From Toxotes chatareus (Eukaryota; Chordata; Actinopteri; Toxotidae): 64,000 bases of DNA. Below the pieces are notes generated by a model that saw only the letters and a list, made by a program, of their open reading frames with translations, was not told the origin of the DNA and did no database searches. The stretch spans positions 1,731,501 to 1,795,500 of the forward strand of contig CM028895.1 in assembly GCA_016801885.1 (NCBI GenBank), given 5' to 3'. Positions 14,626 through 27,560 of the stretch are shown in pieces. The translations under genes were made by a program, and so were the position numbers. Numbering within the stretch: position 1 is the stretch's first letter; the number at the start of each line of letters is the position of its first letter.

Positions 14626-16139
14626 TCTCATTTCTCATGTGATGCCTGTGCCCCTGAGGTCACAGAGCTTCAGCTGATATCTGGGCAGGGAAATCTTGAG
14701 TTTGTTTGTTTCTCTTAGTTATCATCACACATTTGGCATTGACGGTGTAGCTCTTAAGCTCAGTTCCTGTTCTCCTCTCCAACATTTATCATCAAATTAT
14801 TTCTTCATCCTGTCCCGAGACGGTGTTTACACTGGTGCTTCCTTTCTGATCCGGCATCAAGGAGAAGCAGGGCTCAGCACGCCGTCGATGGAGGAGCCAC
14901 AGAAGGAGTCACAATCAAAGATAGCGGGAAGAACAAAGTGGCATCTGTTTCCATGACAGCTGTCGGCATCCAGCTCTGAAACCAGCTCCCCCAACTCCTT
15001 CGCGACCAACTCGGCTGTTTGATATGACGAGAAGGGAAAGTTTCTTAGAGGTTTCTGCGTTTTTGGTGAAGGTACTATTTTTCTAGAAGAGGGTAATGGC
15101 TCAAAGACCCCTCTGATTTGTTAAATAAGGATTGTCATTCCTTATTTTTCACTCCAACTTTTCACAAACCAAACCCACAGCAACCGCTTCGTTTTTTTTT
15201 TCTCTCCAGCTGAAGATGTGTTAACCGGTGAAATCAGAAAGTAACTGGAGGTCAGTGTGAATAAAAAAACCTGCCAGCTCTGCTCATCAAAAAAAAACCC
15301 CACCAGATTTATCTTTAGAACACAATCTCAGTCTTTTACTGTCTGCTTTTTATGCATTAGTTATTAGAAATTTTAAAGTCTTGCCACATAACAAAACTCA
15401 TTACATAAATCTTTAAACTGTAAATACATTTTTATTTAATTTGGGTGTAATTACCCTTTAAGCCTAAGTTAATAAGTACATGGACAGCAAAATCCTCAGT
15501 GTGCCCACAGAAACACAGGAAAAGACTGAATTCCAGTGGTTTTTAGGCTTGTGGCTGGATGCAGGTGTTGGTTGCTCAGGTCAGTGAACGCCCCACAGGT
15601 CTCAGTCAGACCTCCGAGTGATGGAGCCTGATCCGTGTTTTTCTTCGTACTAACAGATCTTTGAGGGCTTCTTTATCTCGTCCCCTGCTGATTTGCATCG
15701 TGGACAGAGACGTATGAATCAGTCTGCGCCCTCGTGGAAAGTTTGGCGTGCTCTGCGCCCCTGAAGCCATCTCTGTGTTTCTAACGTTCCACTCTGAAAT
15801 GAGATTTTCAGCATTTGGAAATTATGACGCCTACTCTGATGTAAAAAAAATCAAATATTGGCTTGAAAGTAAAACTCATTATGGAAATACATTGAACTTA
15901 TTGACTATTCATGAAATGTGCCTGCAAACGAGGGAGACAGTTTCCAGAATGGTGTTTCTGAAATACAGGGAGGTGAAGTTTGTTACTCTCTTAATGAGTT
16001 TGAATCAGCCGGTTATTATTTGTTCTGGATGAGTTTAATTTAGCTGTGAGTCTCCATCATGTGAAACAGGATCAGTCTGTTGATATTCAATATTTTTCTT
16101 ATTGTCAACAAATCCCTATTAAGGATGCTGGAGTCAGCA

Positions 16140-16505
16140 CAGGGTGGGGAGAGAGAAGGGGGGGCTTTAATAGATAAAATGACAAGGACCAAGCTGATGG
16201 ATGGATGGATGGATGGATAAGCAGGTGGCAGACACATGGAGATCATAAGCAGACATTCTGCTCAGGAGCTGGTGGATATGGCCGGTTTTAGTACTGACTG
16301 GGATAATGAGGAAACTGGGAACAGGTGTGTGAGTGTGCAGGGAAGCTGAGGTGACTGAGAATAGGTGACAGGTGAGCAGGTGGACGTGGCCGTCAGGTGA
16401 CTGGGATCGGGATGAAAGTCTGAGGACATCTGGTGGGCGGCTAGAGAGTGGCAGGAGACAGAGGTCAAAATAAAACAGGGCTGAGATGCGAATTGTGACA
16501 GTTGG
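16140..16505. repeat. Probable dispersed repeat with GGAT microsatellite
   Basis: A (GATG)n run at about 16196-16219 precedes a G/A/T-rich stretch with repeated 'caggtgactgg', 'caggtgagcagg' and 'aacaggtgtgtgag' words and ends near 'aattgtgaca'. The wording resembles terminal sequence of fish retroelements. A 140-codon minus-strand frame across it is low in complexity and is not taken as a gene. Confidence 0.35.
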
Positions 16506-16904
16506 TATGTTAGGCCCAGAGGAGAGGAGGGGAGGAGAGAGACCAGTCACAGCTTTAATACTGTGAGTCTTCATGCTGTGTATACTCATGGCATTTGTGT
16601 TTTGAAAGGTAACAGAAAAGCTAAATCCTTCCTCATTCTGTAGAGGTGTATGGCCAAATAAAGGTCTTTGTGTCAGACTTATCGTAAAAAAGATTTGAAG
16701 TGGTTTATAACAGCTGACTGCACCCTGAGACTCGACAGCACCACCTTCACCTATTCACCAAAAATGACTCATAAACTTCTTTTAATTGCTGCTTTCAGTG
16801 TTTGAACTCGGCACCGCAAGCACCCGTCGTCCTCATTATGAGGAGAGGTGAATTGTGGGTAGATACTGCGGGTGGTTCGACAGCCCGCTGTGAGAGCTGA
16901 TGTT

Positions 16905-17220
16905 TCAGAAGGCAGGGAAACAGGAGGAAGGAGACGAAAGGGAGGACGGATGTGATGGAAGGGGGAAAAAAAGATGAGAGAGGGAGAGGAGCGGGAAGAA
17001 AAGAGGAGCCGACGACGGTGAGGGAATCGGAGGACGTTTGAGGAAACAGGAGAGAGAAAAGATAAAGATAGACAGAAACAGAAAGAGGAGGAATGAGGGG
17101 GAGGAGGAGGAGGAGAGGGAGGAACTGAGGGGAAAAAGACAAAAGTAAGGTGGTCGAGGGAATGGAAGCAGGATGACTGATGGAGATAGAGAAGAAAAGG
17201 AAAAGAAGGGTCCAGGGTCG
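16905..17220 (+). repeat. Polypurine tract
   Basis: About 315 bases are overwhelmingly A/G on the plus strand (aggaagg, gagagagg, ggaggagg units) with few interruptions. Frames on the opposite strand are Ser/Pro/Leu/Phe low-complexity strings and not genes. Confidence 0.8.
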
Positions 17221-17224
17221 CTGA

Positions 17225-19015
17225 GGGAAATCAAACTCAAAAAATTATAAAATGAAAAAATAGTGCTTCAGAACCAGTGGCATGATGTGACTGTCAGGTG
17301 AAGTATGGTGACTGAGGGTCAAAGTTTGGAGTGATCTGCTTTTACAAAGCAGCATTTTTCTTTTGGCCTGTGAGAAAACAACAGCGCTGCAAGTTTACAC
17401 CACTTCAGACTATAAAAATCTGAAAGTCTGCTCAAAAATATATAGAACTTTTGTTTGATCAGGTAAATCCAACTATAATTAAACTAATTTAAAGAAAAAC
17501 CTGAAGCAAAGTAAAACTGGTTTCTGAAAATGTCAGCGTACGTCAGAGCGGGTCAGAGTAAGTATTAAAAAAGTAGAGTATTTCTGTTTTATAATGTAAG
17601 TAAGTGAAGGAAAATTAGAACAAAATGACTCAAATAGAGCACAAATGCTCCAGCACTGTATTTCAGTACAGTATTTGAGTAAATGTACTTCATTACTCTC
17701 CAGCTGTGCTCTGTGTAGTGTATGTGGTAGAAATGGGACACTGTGGTGCTGTGAGCTGCCTGCTGGCTGTTAAAATGCTGCTCAGGTCTGCAGCAGGCTA
17801 ACATCCAGTGAGGCAGAGGCAGACTGCCTGAATCCCAAACATACATCCTGCCTCAACAGAATACGTCTTCATCCAGACGCTGAAGCTGCGAGACGCCTTG
17901 TACCATTGGGTTTTACTGTTGACAAATTCTCATAAAGACGTCAGGTGGAGACAGGATTAGTGTAAAAAAGAACAAAGACAAGGCTGGATCAGATTTGGAG
18001 GGAAAATCTGCTGGAATGTTTTATCCTCATCACTGAGGAAAGAGGGCTGATGGGAGATGTGGTCTTAATTTGGCAAAACACAGCCACTAACAATACCAAG
18101 CAGCCAATCGTCTGCTCCCGCCGTATCACTTGATTACAGGGAGCTAAAGTGAAGCCCTCTGGGATCTGCCACAGGCCAGTGAGCGTCTGCATATTTCTAC
18201 ATAAATTAGCTTGTTTTTGGCTCATTTCTTTACTCAGATTCACGTGTTTCACATTATTGGCTTCAGGGGAACCTCAGCTTACTCTCTGATTGAATTCACA
18301 GTTATAGGAGGAATCATTATTATTGTAGTATGGCTGCGCTGTACTTGACTAAGATGCTAAACTAACCTCTCAGTAGTGGCAGGAAGTTTCAGTCTTTCAG
18401 GCGGGATTAGTTTTTGATACTGACCTCAGTTCTTCTTTCTCCCTTCAGAAATATCCACTGATCCAGATGTTACTGCAACACGCTGGAACGTACAGTATGT
18501 ACAGTACAGTTTATGTGTTTGAAGGGAAATGATCCACAGACTGTGCTGTGCTGAATGTATTGAGCGTATGTATGAGTAAAATCTTGAAAATCACTTATCA
18601 AAACAGATTTTTATAGATTCTCCCAGGGCTGTTGTTCAGTAATTGTTTTGGTTTCGATTTCTTGTGTCTGCAGCTTTGTTGAAAAGCTCTGCCTGGGAAA
18701 AAGAAGCAAACATCCACGAGGTAAGGTGAGTTTGATTTCACAAGTCAAAGGTTCTTCAGCAACCTTTGACTTGATTTCCATAATAATGGTAATTTACGAA
18801 TGTAAATCTCTGTAATTTAAGTTCAGAATCCTGTTTAAAATCACGTGAAGTTTCATTGGCAGCTTTGTCCTTTAGAGCCTCGTCTTTGTTCACATCCCGT
18901 GTCTGTTTAGGAGAATATTAACAACAACACAGATACATTTTCTTTTTTACCCAGAAAACATGAGGTGAAAGTCTTCCTCTCACGTCTCCTAAGCGCTAAC
19001 CAGGTGTGCAAATGC
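17225..19015. other. Intergenic, no gene seen
   Basis: Ordinary intergenic sequence without any exon I can support. At about 17630-17700 there is a fragment of the 'tgagtaaatgtacttcatta' dispersed fish repeat. The remainder shows no recognisable RNA gene or element. Confidence 0.5.
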
Positions 19016-19019
19016 TGAG

Positions 19020-19690
19020 TAGAATAGAACCGAATAGAATAGAATAGAAATTAATTGTCCCTCTACAGCAGGAAATTTGTCTTTGTCACACCAGTAAAAA
19101 CAACACAATAAAAACCAGTGACAATAGAAACAGCGGTACAGCAATGTGTGCAACTGTTAATACAATTGTACAGTAAAATTCAATGGGACTTTCCAACGTG
19201 GGGGTTTTCCAGCGCTGTTTGTTCGTTATATTGATTGCATTTAGTACAAACGATCCCTTGTATGTCTTTTTGTTGAGTCCAGAATTGAGTGCATGTTCAG
19301 TGTCATTAACAATAGACAGAGCTTTCCTGTGTTCAGCAGTATTAGAGCAGCTAATGATCTTTACCAGCGACCTACAATTTTCCCAGCTGCTTGTTCAGCC
19401 CCAGCCAGTTTGTTTTTGTTTGTCACAGTCAGGTTACCAGACTCGACTGAGATGTTAAACACCAGGGTGCTCTCTATCACGCTGACATGCACTCTTTCCA
19501 AAACGCTTTGATTCACACCAAAACCGCTTCATTTTCAGTCTGCGTTTCTTATATGTCACACTAGCATTGTCTGTGAAATTCAGTTTGTTGTCAGTGTGTG
19601 TTCCTAGACACTGGAAGCTGTACGTGATGGTGAGCGCAGGCTCAGCAGCTGTGGAGCTGTGGCCCCTGAGGCATCGTTGCATCATGTAGC
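19020..19690 (-). mobile_element. Non-LTR retrotransposon (LINE) 3' remnant
   Basis: The minus strand carries a broken reverse-transcriptase C-terminal region; one readable piece is CLGTHTDNKLNFTDNASVTY, matching the 'YLG-x-x-ID-x-KL-x-F' motif of fish Rex/L2-type elements. Further fragments of the same coding region follow in shifted frames. The element ends in a run of TTCTA pentamers on the minus strand (agaat repeats at about 19021-19048 on the plus strand), the 3' tail expected for such LINEs. Frameshifts and stops make it a dead 5'-truncated copy. Confidence 0.6.
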
Positions 19691-20709
19691 GTCAGTTTCC
19701 AGAAAATCTGCAGAAGAAAATGCAAATTAATTTGCGTTTCCATCCACTACTGTTATATGAAAGTGCGGAGTTGGTTCACAGTTGGTCGAGCAAATTCTCC
19801 AGCTGTGTTCCATTAAATCATCACGGAAAAAGATGGTGCAATGAAACGACGTCATTAATAGAGCTCCAGTCAAACCTCAGATGAAGGACAACCATTTGGA
19901 AAATGTGATGGAGATATGACATTCCTGTTTGCTCCATGTATTATATCTATCCATAGTGTTTCCATTGTACTTTGTCGCATTTTGCCGAGCTGAGGTTTTT
20001 CCGCCTCAGCTCGGTGTAAGAACCTTCTCATAAGCTTTTTGCTGTGGTTGCGCAGTGACAGTTAAAGGCGGCTGACACGAGCGTATCAACATTTTGAAAC
20101 TTCTCTGCTCTATCATCTGGTTTCAGTAGCCGGCCAATGAGACGACCCTGTTTACAGAGATTTTATGAGCCCCCAAGAATAAATTTTGCCCTTGTTGTCA
20201 GTCATGTCAGCCCCTCACAAACACACAGAGTTGTGGCGGTGCTTACATCCATATACAAATGTGTTCAAACTGAAAAACAATCAGCATTTATCCATTCATT
20301 CATTCAGTAACAGTAGAAAAGAAAGAAGAAAGCGTGTATGAATTCCTTCAGTAACATGGACGGCGTCTGTCTCCGTCTGTCTGTTTCTCAGTTGTATTAA
20401 ATGTTAATCAGCCTCCTGCAGACTCAGCTGCTCTCTCCGGCTTCGTGTTTCTTAATTCAGCTCCAAATCTTCTCCTCATTCTTTATGCAAAAATCAGCCC
20501 AAAAAATCTTTTCAAAGCCAAAACCCTGCAGAGAGACACTCCACGCTCCCAAAATACAAGACACATCGAGCAGACAGCTATTCTTAGAAATTAAAAAATG
20601 TAAAGTTTGTCCTGAGAGTGGCCAAAGAGGTCACGGGGCCATCCTCTAATAAATACCCACAGTAAATTCTATGGTAATTTGTCCTTTTCTATTGTACAAA
20701 GAAAACGAA

Positions 20710-20880
20710 ACTTTGCTCTGATGGTGGCGTTAGAGGAAAGGTCGGGGGTCGTTATATTTCACCATCTGGGAATCATCAATATTCATGAGCACATTTAATG
20801 TCAAATTGTTCAGTGGTTGTTGAGATATTGTAATTTGGTCAAACAGAACGGACTGATTTGAACTGCAGCAGCATCCTTAG
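20710..20880 (+). repeat. Teleost dispersed repeat (same family as 1700-1985)
   Basis: The segment reads 'ggtggcgttagaggaaaggt', then 'caccatctgggaatcatcaa', and ends with 'gtggttgttgagatattg'. Its word order matches the copy at 1700-1985 and the inverted one at 44820-44880. It is non-coding. Confidence 0.6.
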
Positions 20881-21422
20881 GCCATGCCTCTTCCACAAGA
20901 AAACCTAAAGCTGCGTTAATGGAGGAACTCCGACACACAGCCCTGACAACCTGATGAAACTGTTCTGATGAACTTGTGAGCAAATAGCTGCCTACTTACA
21001 CACCCAGCACACACAGAGAAAAAACAGCATCCCACTGAAGCCATCGTTGTGTCCATGTGATGAATGTAAGTCCTGCATTGTCTCTTCTTTTAACTCTGCT
21101 TTGGTCTCCACCAGCTCCTGAGGGAAACATCTGACTCTTTAGCTGCTAAATGTTCCAGCTGGTCTCTGGCTGTATCTGTCTGCTGCGCAGGTAGTGGACA
21201 GATGGAGGCAGAGGAAAGCAGGCAAACCTCTTCTAACGTTTTGTTGTGCTTATAGACATTTTTAATCGGAATGGATCAGGCATTTTCATTTTTGATCCAC
21301 AAGTGAACGAGGTGTTTATTTGTGGTTATTTTCAGATATTATTTTATAAAACATACAAACTAATGTCAGTATACACTGTGTTTGTCCTCTGTGGAATCAG
21401 CCATCGCTATCTGAGTATCTAC

Positions 21423-21454
<32 letters not shown>

Positions 21455-21455
21455 C
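21423..21455 (+). repeat. (GT)n microsatellite
   Basis: A short GT run interrupted once near its end. It lies about 110 bases before an X-box-like palindrome at 21564-21577. Confidence 0.85.
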
Positions 21456-22139
21456 GTCTGCAGCCCGGATCAGACGCCCCCTCACGACGGGGAACCACAG
21501 TTTGATTGATGGCAGCCGCATTTACACCATCAGCTTCCCTGTGAGAATCCAAAATGGCTGCCTGTTTCCACGGAGACAACAGACGTCCCCTCCCCCCATA
21601 CACTCACACAGAGACGAAAACTCTCCGTCTTCCATCAGAGACAGAGAGGTCACAGGTTTGAACCTCACTCATGATGTTTTATTGTAATAAGAATAACAAG
21701 AAATAATATATTTTTATTAGCAACTGTATGTTAATGATAATGTACAGTTTTATATTTGTATGTGTAGTTGAACAGACAGTTCAATATGAAGTTAAGGGAA
21801 GTTAAGTTAACTGTTAAAAGCAGCTAATGTTAATGTGATAGATCCATTTTGAACACTGACTTTTAGCAGAACAAAAGCTAAATTGAAGCGACTCTCAGAC
21901 ACGATCATGGTGAAACATTATCGGATAATGGACAATTCAGTTTATATAGTTGTTGTTATAAAGGATCTCACAGATTGTTTTTAGTTGGTTGTTGTGGCCG
22001 AAAGTGACTAAATTTATAACAACTGTTCCAAAAAAGTGTTGTAGTTTCCTCCGTAGGTGAAACCTCAGACGAGAAATTTTACTGTAACTGAAGTCGAAGT
22101 TACCTCCGAGTAAAATTTACACTGTGCAGTTCACAGATG

Positions 22140-22480
22140 TTCGTCCCTTTGAGAAAACCAGCGAAGAAGAGTTCGTCTTCATCACTGCCTCCACTTCCTG
22201 TCGGTGGTGACTGTGTGCGTCTCCGGTCGCTTCATTTCAGTACCCCTCCCCTCCCTCCCCCCATCTCTCACTCTTTTTCCTCCAACGCCACGGCCATGCG
22301 GGATCGGAAGTGACCTACATAGCGTGGCGGCTCCCTCGCCTCAGCTGTCGTTTGCATTTCAAGGGGAGATGAATAATTTACACACACACACACACACACT
22401 GATGATTCCCAAATCTCCCCATCCAAACACGCCACGTACACCCCACTGCAACATGACAGGCCTCGATAACATTAGATAAC
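22140..22480. promoter_or_regulatory. CpG-containing block with ETS-like and octamer-like sites, then (CA)n
   Basis: The stretch combines a C/T-rich run, a CpG-rich core with GATCGGAAGTGACC (an ETS/GABP-type core) near 22303-22316, and TTTGCATTT, close to an octamer, near 22349. A (CA)n run follows at 22380-22399. The composition differs from its surroundings and suggests a regulatory element. No coding exon is seen. Confidence 0.3.
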
Positions 22481-22496
22481 TAAATTTAAATATGGA

Positions 22497-22500
22497 TCTG

Positions 22501-22552
<52 letters not shown>
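22497..22552 (+). repeat. (GT)n microsatellite
   Basis: About 55 bases of GT repeat with one GC interruption, immediately upstream of the purine tract at 22625. Confidence 0.95.
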
Positions 22553-22554
<2 letters not shown>

Positions 22555-22624
22555 GGAGGAGGTGGTAGGGTCTTTGAGGAGGAGTTAGGAGGAGATCCGT
22601 GTGCCTGAGGTGCCAGTGCTGAGA

Positions 22625-23012
22625 AACCTCAGGTGAAACTTTGGAGGAGAAGAAAGAGAAGGAGGGAAGGGGAGGAAACAAGAGGAGAGAAGGAAAGACA
22701 GAAGGAGAGAGGAGGAGGAGGGGTGAAGGAGAAGAAGACAAGTGAGGAAAGGAGACAAGGAGAAAATCAAAGAGAGTTGAGTACAGGAAGAAACAAGAAA
22801 GGAGAGGAAAAGAGGAGAAAAGGAGAGGAGGGAAGGGGAGGAAATGAGGAGAAGAGAGGAAAGGAGAGAAGGATGAAGAAAGAGAGAGCAAATGAGACTG
22901 GAAGGGGGAGACAGCAGAGGAGGGAGGAAATAAAAACAGGCAAGGGAACATCTGGAAGAGGAGGAATGGGAGAAACAGAGGAGGAGGAGAAGGAGGAGAA
23001 AGAGGTAAGTGT
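22625..23012 (+). repeat. Long polypurine tract
   Basis: Nearly 390 bases are almost exclusively A and G on the plus strand, with gga, gaaa and gagg words. Three frames stay open across it on each strand only because the composition excludes stop codons (Glu/Arg/Lys-rich one way, Ser/Leu/Phe/Pro-rich the other). I reject these as genes. Confidence 0.9.
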
Positions 23013-23597
23013 AATAAAAGATCTCTGTAATGTACAATAGAAACACACACAGACTTCACTGCCTCTGTTCAATTCCATTCATACACATACACTCTGTACA
23101 CAGACAGACAGAACATGTATTTATGATGTATTCAGCTTTACCTTCTAACAAACTGACACCAACAAATATTATATTTCAACTCTGAAATTTTATCTCCCAA
23201 AAGGAATTATAATAAACTTCAAACGGCCGTGAACAACAGTCGGTGATAAATTAGATATGAGGTTGTTCTCCCTGAGACGGTGGACGTTAACCGGCCGGTC
23301 GTCTCCAGAGCATATTGACAGTCCTGGGACAAAAATTCTAACATCTTGCAGCCTGAGTCAGACTCTCCGCCACCACTGCTGATTGGCGCACACACGAGTC
23401 AGGTCCTCAGTAAAACAGGTGGAGCACGAACAGGTATTTAATCTGCACTTGGCCTGATGTGGACTTTGAATCTGGACAGTTCTTGGACTGTGACTCCATG
23501 AGTCCACGAGGACAGAGAGGAACACAGACTGAGAAAGGCCTTGCGTGTTTTTGCCATCCAGATGTTTCTTTTACCCATGATGCACTGCTATGTTGTG

Positions 23598-23735
<138 letters not shown>

Positions 23736-23739
23736 CAGC

Positions 23740-24448
23740 TGAATGACCTACAGAGAGGACATCACTGCCTGGCACACACCCCAGACACACACACACACTC
23801 CTGCAGGTCCTGCTGTTTCCTGATCTGATCTGGGTTCAGCTGATAACCATTAGTTCTCTGGGAGAACATGTGCTGGGACTCTGCTGTATTTTCTTTTAAT
23901 TGTCAGCAGATCTCATGAAGTCACGGTCTCATACTGACTCATGTGGATTAGTCAGTCATTGAAAATGGTTCCCAACAAATGCACTGTTCCCTCCTGCTTC
24001 TTTGATAAAACACGATAGTGACCCGTTGATTGAGAAAAGTACAGAGCCTTTTAAACTAATGAACTAAATCATATGTTTGTGATGTGTTTCTAAAGATTTG
24101 TGTCTTCAGAGGGGACCGGCGGGCTTTGAGCTGAGAGCCACAGCTCACATCAGAAAGTCTTTAGAGATGGACTTTTACTTTGGTTTTCCTTTTTTTATTT
24201 TTGGTTTTGAAACCATTACTTTGAAAAGTATCGTACCTCGCTGTAGTATTTATACTGTTGGTGAAGTGAATGATTTGCTCACTGTTTCCATCAGTGCTGA
24301 ATAAGTAAATAATTTTACTGATTCATATTTACTCCATTAAACATACTGGGCATAGGACTGTAGACATATAGAAGTATAAATGAAACAGCTCTGCAAATGT
24401 CTCTGTCTTTCTCCCTTTCCCTTTCTCTTCTGTCTGTCCATTGCAAGA

Positions 24449-24483
<35 letters not shown>

Positions 24484-27240
24484 TGAGAGTCAGGAGCAGA
24501 ATATAAAGCAGGGAAGCAGAGACATCAGGGATACACAGTCGCTCCCAACACTCACATACTGAAAGAGAGGAAGTAAGGCTGGTAGTTATTCAGCAGCTCT
24601 GCTGGTATAATCTACACGAATATGTAAAACTTCATCATAATTATCTTGTTTGAGCTCAGACTCAGGACTCAGTCAGGAAAAGGTTCTCAGAATGTGTGTG
24701 AATATGAGGCTATATAACCTCATATTACAGATATATAAGGTTATGTAGAGTTTAGGGGATTTATATAGGGATATATGGATGTTTATAAGGATTAATGTGG
24801 GCAAGTTACAGAAGTCCACAGAGGTATGTGTATAAGGTATGTGAGGATATATGGGGTACATGGATTAGTCTGTGGGTTGATACAGGAATGACATGATGGT
24901 ATATAGGGTTATGTAGAGGGGTGTGGTGGCTGAAACCCCCCCCTTTTTTTTTTTTTTTAATTTGAAACCTGCAGTTGGAGGCAAATAAGGTGCTTGAAAC
25001 CCATTAGTGCCCGATTACCCCGAACTGTCAATAAACGCACTCTTTCTCTGAGCACACAGACACGATAAACATATTTTTGGATTCAGTGTGACTGAGTCAT
25101 GTGAGGATATCGTTATCTCTGATGCCGTGAATAACCCTCCATAAATCAGATTCGAAATCATACAAGAAAGACGTTTCTTACATCTTGAGAACTTGCTTGA
25201 GAATCATCAGGTTTTCCTCAGGATCAAAGCAAATGATAGTTGTCTCTACATTTTTGGATATGATGCAGAATGGAGCTGCTGTTAGTTAATTCGGCATACA
25301 TGACCAGACTTAATCTTTAAGTGTTGGTCAATCTCTGTATGTTCCTCTGAAATGAGGTGCAGGAAAACTACAAAGTATGTGAGGAGACACACGGGTACAG
25401 TATAATGGGATTCTTTAACTTGCAGTAAAAACCCCACTGAGATGAATTGTGGTAAAAAGAGCACACTGGGGTACATGGTAGGGTATATTCGGTTATGGAG
25501 GTATAGCATGCAGGGTGGCTGTATCGGTGTATTGGGAGGTGAATGGAGGTATATGAGGTATAATGCTGTAATCAGCTCACGGCAGGAGGAAAACCAGTGG
25601 AGCTTATTAGCTTCTGCAGAGAGAAAGAGCATCAGTCTGACAATCTCTCTCTCCCTCTCCCTCTGTTTGAAACGCTAGACTGCTAATCCTGTGCAGCGAG
25701 GAGCTTCAGGCTTTCAGAAGCACATACGCATTATTGTATTTCCAACCCTCAGCTGACGTAATACACTCTCTAGCCCCTAAACTCAATATTAGACTAAAGT
25801 GAATTCTAACTTTAACCCTAAAACCAAGTCCTAACCATCAGACTGCCCTTTGAAGAAGTGAAGACCAGACAAAATGTCCTCGCTTTAAAAGCTGCTATAA
25901 TCAATATTTTGACAAATGGCAATGTGAAAGCAATGTGACAGTGTGAAAGGGGGCACTCGTAATGATGAACCTACAGCAAATTGTCAGCTGAATCTGCAGC
26001 GGCCCTCGGCCTTACCAAGCTTTACTGCGAGTTTCAGCTCATTGTTTATCTGTCCAGACACAACTTTACTGTTGTGGTTCACTCTCTCTCGTAGCATCGT
26101 TTTCAGCCAGAGCAGCAGCAGCAGCAGCTGCATTTAGCAGCTAAAGAGCCAGATATTTCCCTCAGGAGCTGATAGAGACCAAAAACAGAGCTAAAAGAGA
26201 GGGAATATTATAGATTCATTGGCTGGACGCCAAACGCCACTCCAGATGAATGCTAATGCTTCTCTTTAACTGCTGGATGTGTGAATAAGCAGGTGTTTGC
26301 TAACAAGTTGAACTTATAAAGTTAAAAGCAAATGAATGAGGTGGTCTGGGGTAAAACTACGTACAGAGACGTGTGATTTTGAAGTTCTGTACTTAAGTTT
26401 TAATGTACTTGTACTTTACTTGAGTACTTGTCATTTATACTTCTTCACCACTACATCTCTTTCTTTTTTCAGCTTTAGTTATTCTTTATTTTGGTTTTAC
26501 ATATAAAACAAGTTCAACCCATAAAAATGATAGATTACTCTAAATGAAAGACCCTGAAACACAGGTGTTTTCCCCAGGCCCCTGAATTTCTCTGGAACTT
26601 TCTAGTTGCTGCCGTTCCAGCCAGTTACACCTGTTCTCTGCCAGATCGTTGTGTGTCTCTCTTGATGTTCATGTCGTGGACTCCTCTTGTTTCTGTCGTC
26701 AGAACCTGTTCCTGTATCTGCTCGCCTGCCGGCAAGCTTTTGCCTTCACCATTTCCTTGATGAAAGTTACTTCACTGCACCTGCTTGTGTGTCTGCATTT
26801 GAATTCTCTTTCCTGTTGCCTTGTGTCAACATTTACTGAGAAGAAAGTTAAAGTTGTAGCTTGTCCTGTTGCACAAAACTAACAAAAACAAACCAAAAGA
26901 ATTCATGTTTGGGACTTTTGTAGTTTTAACAATCTGAAAGAGACCGTTTTGCACAGTAAGTGCTCGGGCACTTAACTCAAACACAATTTTAAATGCAAGA
27001 CTTTTGTGTTTTTACAGTGTAGTATTGCTGCTTTTATGTAAGTAAAACATATACATACTTGATAATGGTCATCACTGATAACCGAGGGAAACTATGAAAA
27101 TAAAATCCAAGAATTATTCTTAAACTCTGTGTGAATAAACTGCAAATGTCCACACTCTGATATTATTGATTGGACCTTTGAATGGATAAAAGCAATCAAT
27201 AAGAAACTTGTGTATTAAAGCAGACAGTATTCAAGTTTAA
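23740..27240. other. Intergenic, no gene seen
   Basis: About 3.5 kb without a supportable exon. It holds a (GT)n run at 24450, a C-to-T homopolymer pair at 24937-24958, a loose tandem of 'atatagggtta/ggatatatgg' words at 24700-24915, a CAG-type run at 26112-26130 and a copy of the 'acttgagtactt' dispersed fish repeat at 26370-26460. Confidence 0.5.
24450..24480 (+). repeat. (GT)n microsatellite
   Basis: A GT run of about 30 bases in non-coding sequence. Confidence 0.9.
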
Positions 27241-27254
27241 CAGTCACCACATCT

Positions 27255-27560
27255 GCTCTTCTGTGTTTCAGGCTCAGTCTGAGTTTCCTCTGCTGCAGCT
27301 CTCCGGCTCTGCGTCTGGAAAGATGCAGGAGGGCAAAGTGCAGCGCTCGCCGCCCATGCATGCAGTCGGGGGAGTGCTAGGCGGCAGCCATCTTTACGTT
27401 CTTATCTCCCTCCCATATGCCCCCCCGCAGGCCAGGCTCAGCCCTGCTGTAATTGACTTTCTCCCACTGAGCCCAGTGGAGGCTTCAGGCTGCAGAGCTG
27501 CACTGAAAAACCTATTACACACTGCTGCACACCTACACACTGCAGACCTATAGAGAGAGG
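27255..27560. other. Candidate conserved non-coding block
   Basis: A GC-richer island in AT-rich DNA, beginning after an acceptor-like 'tgtgtttcag' and containing 'cgcccatgcatgcagtcgg' and 'ctgtaattgactttctccc'. It could be a regulatory element or an untranslated exon of a transcript on the plus strand. A 96-codon frame crosses it but resembles no protein I know, so I do not call a gene. Confidence 0.3.

Noticed and set aside
16167..16589. 140-codon minus-strand frame
   Set aside because: Overlaps a (GATG)n microsatellite and repeat-like sequence; no recognisable protein.
22472..23059. 195-codon and overlapping 100-150-codon frames on both strands
   Set aside because: They exist only because a polypurine tract lacks stop codons; the products are Ser/Leu/Phe/Pro or Glu/Arg/Lys strings ending in a (GT)n-derived His-Thr run.
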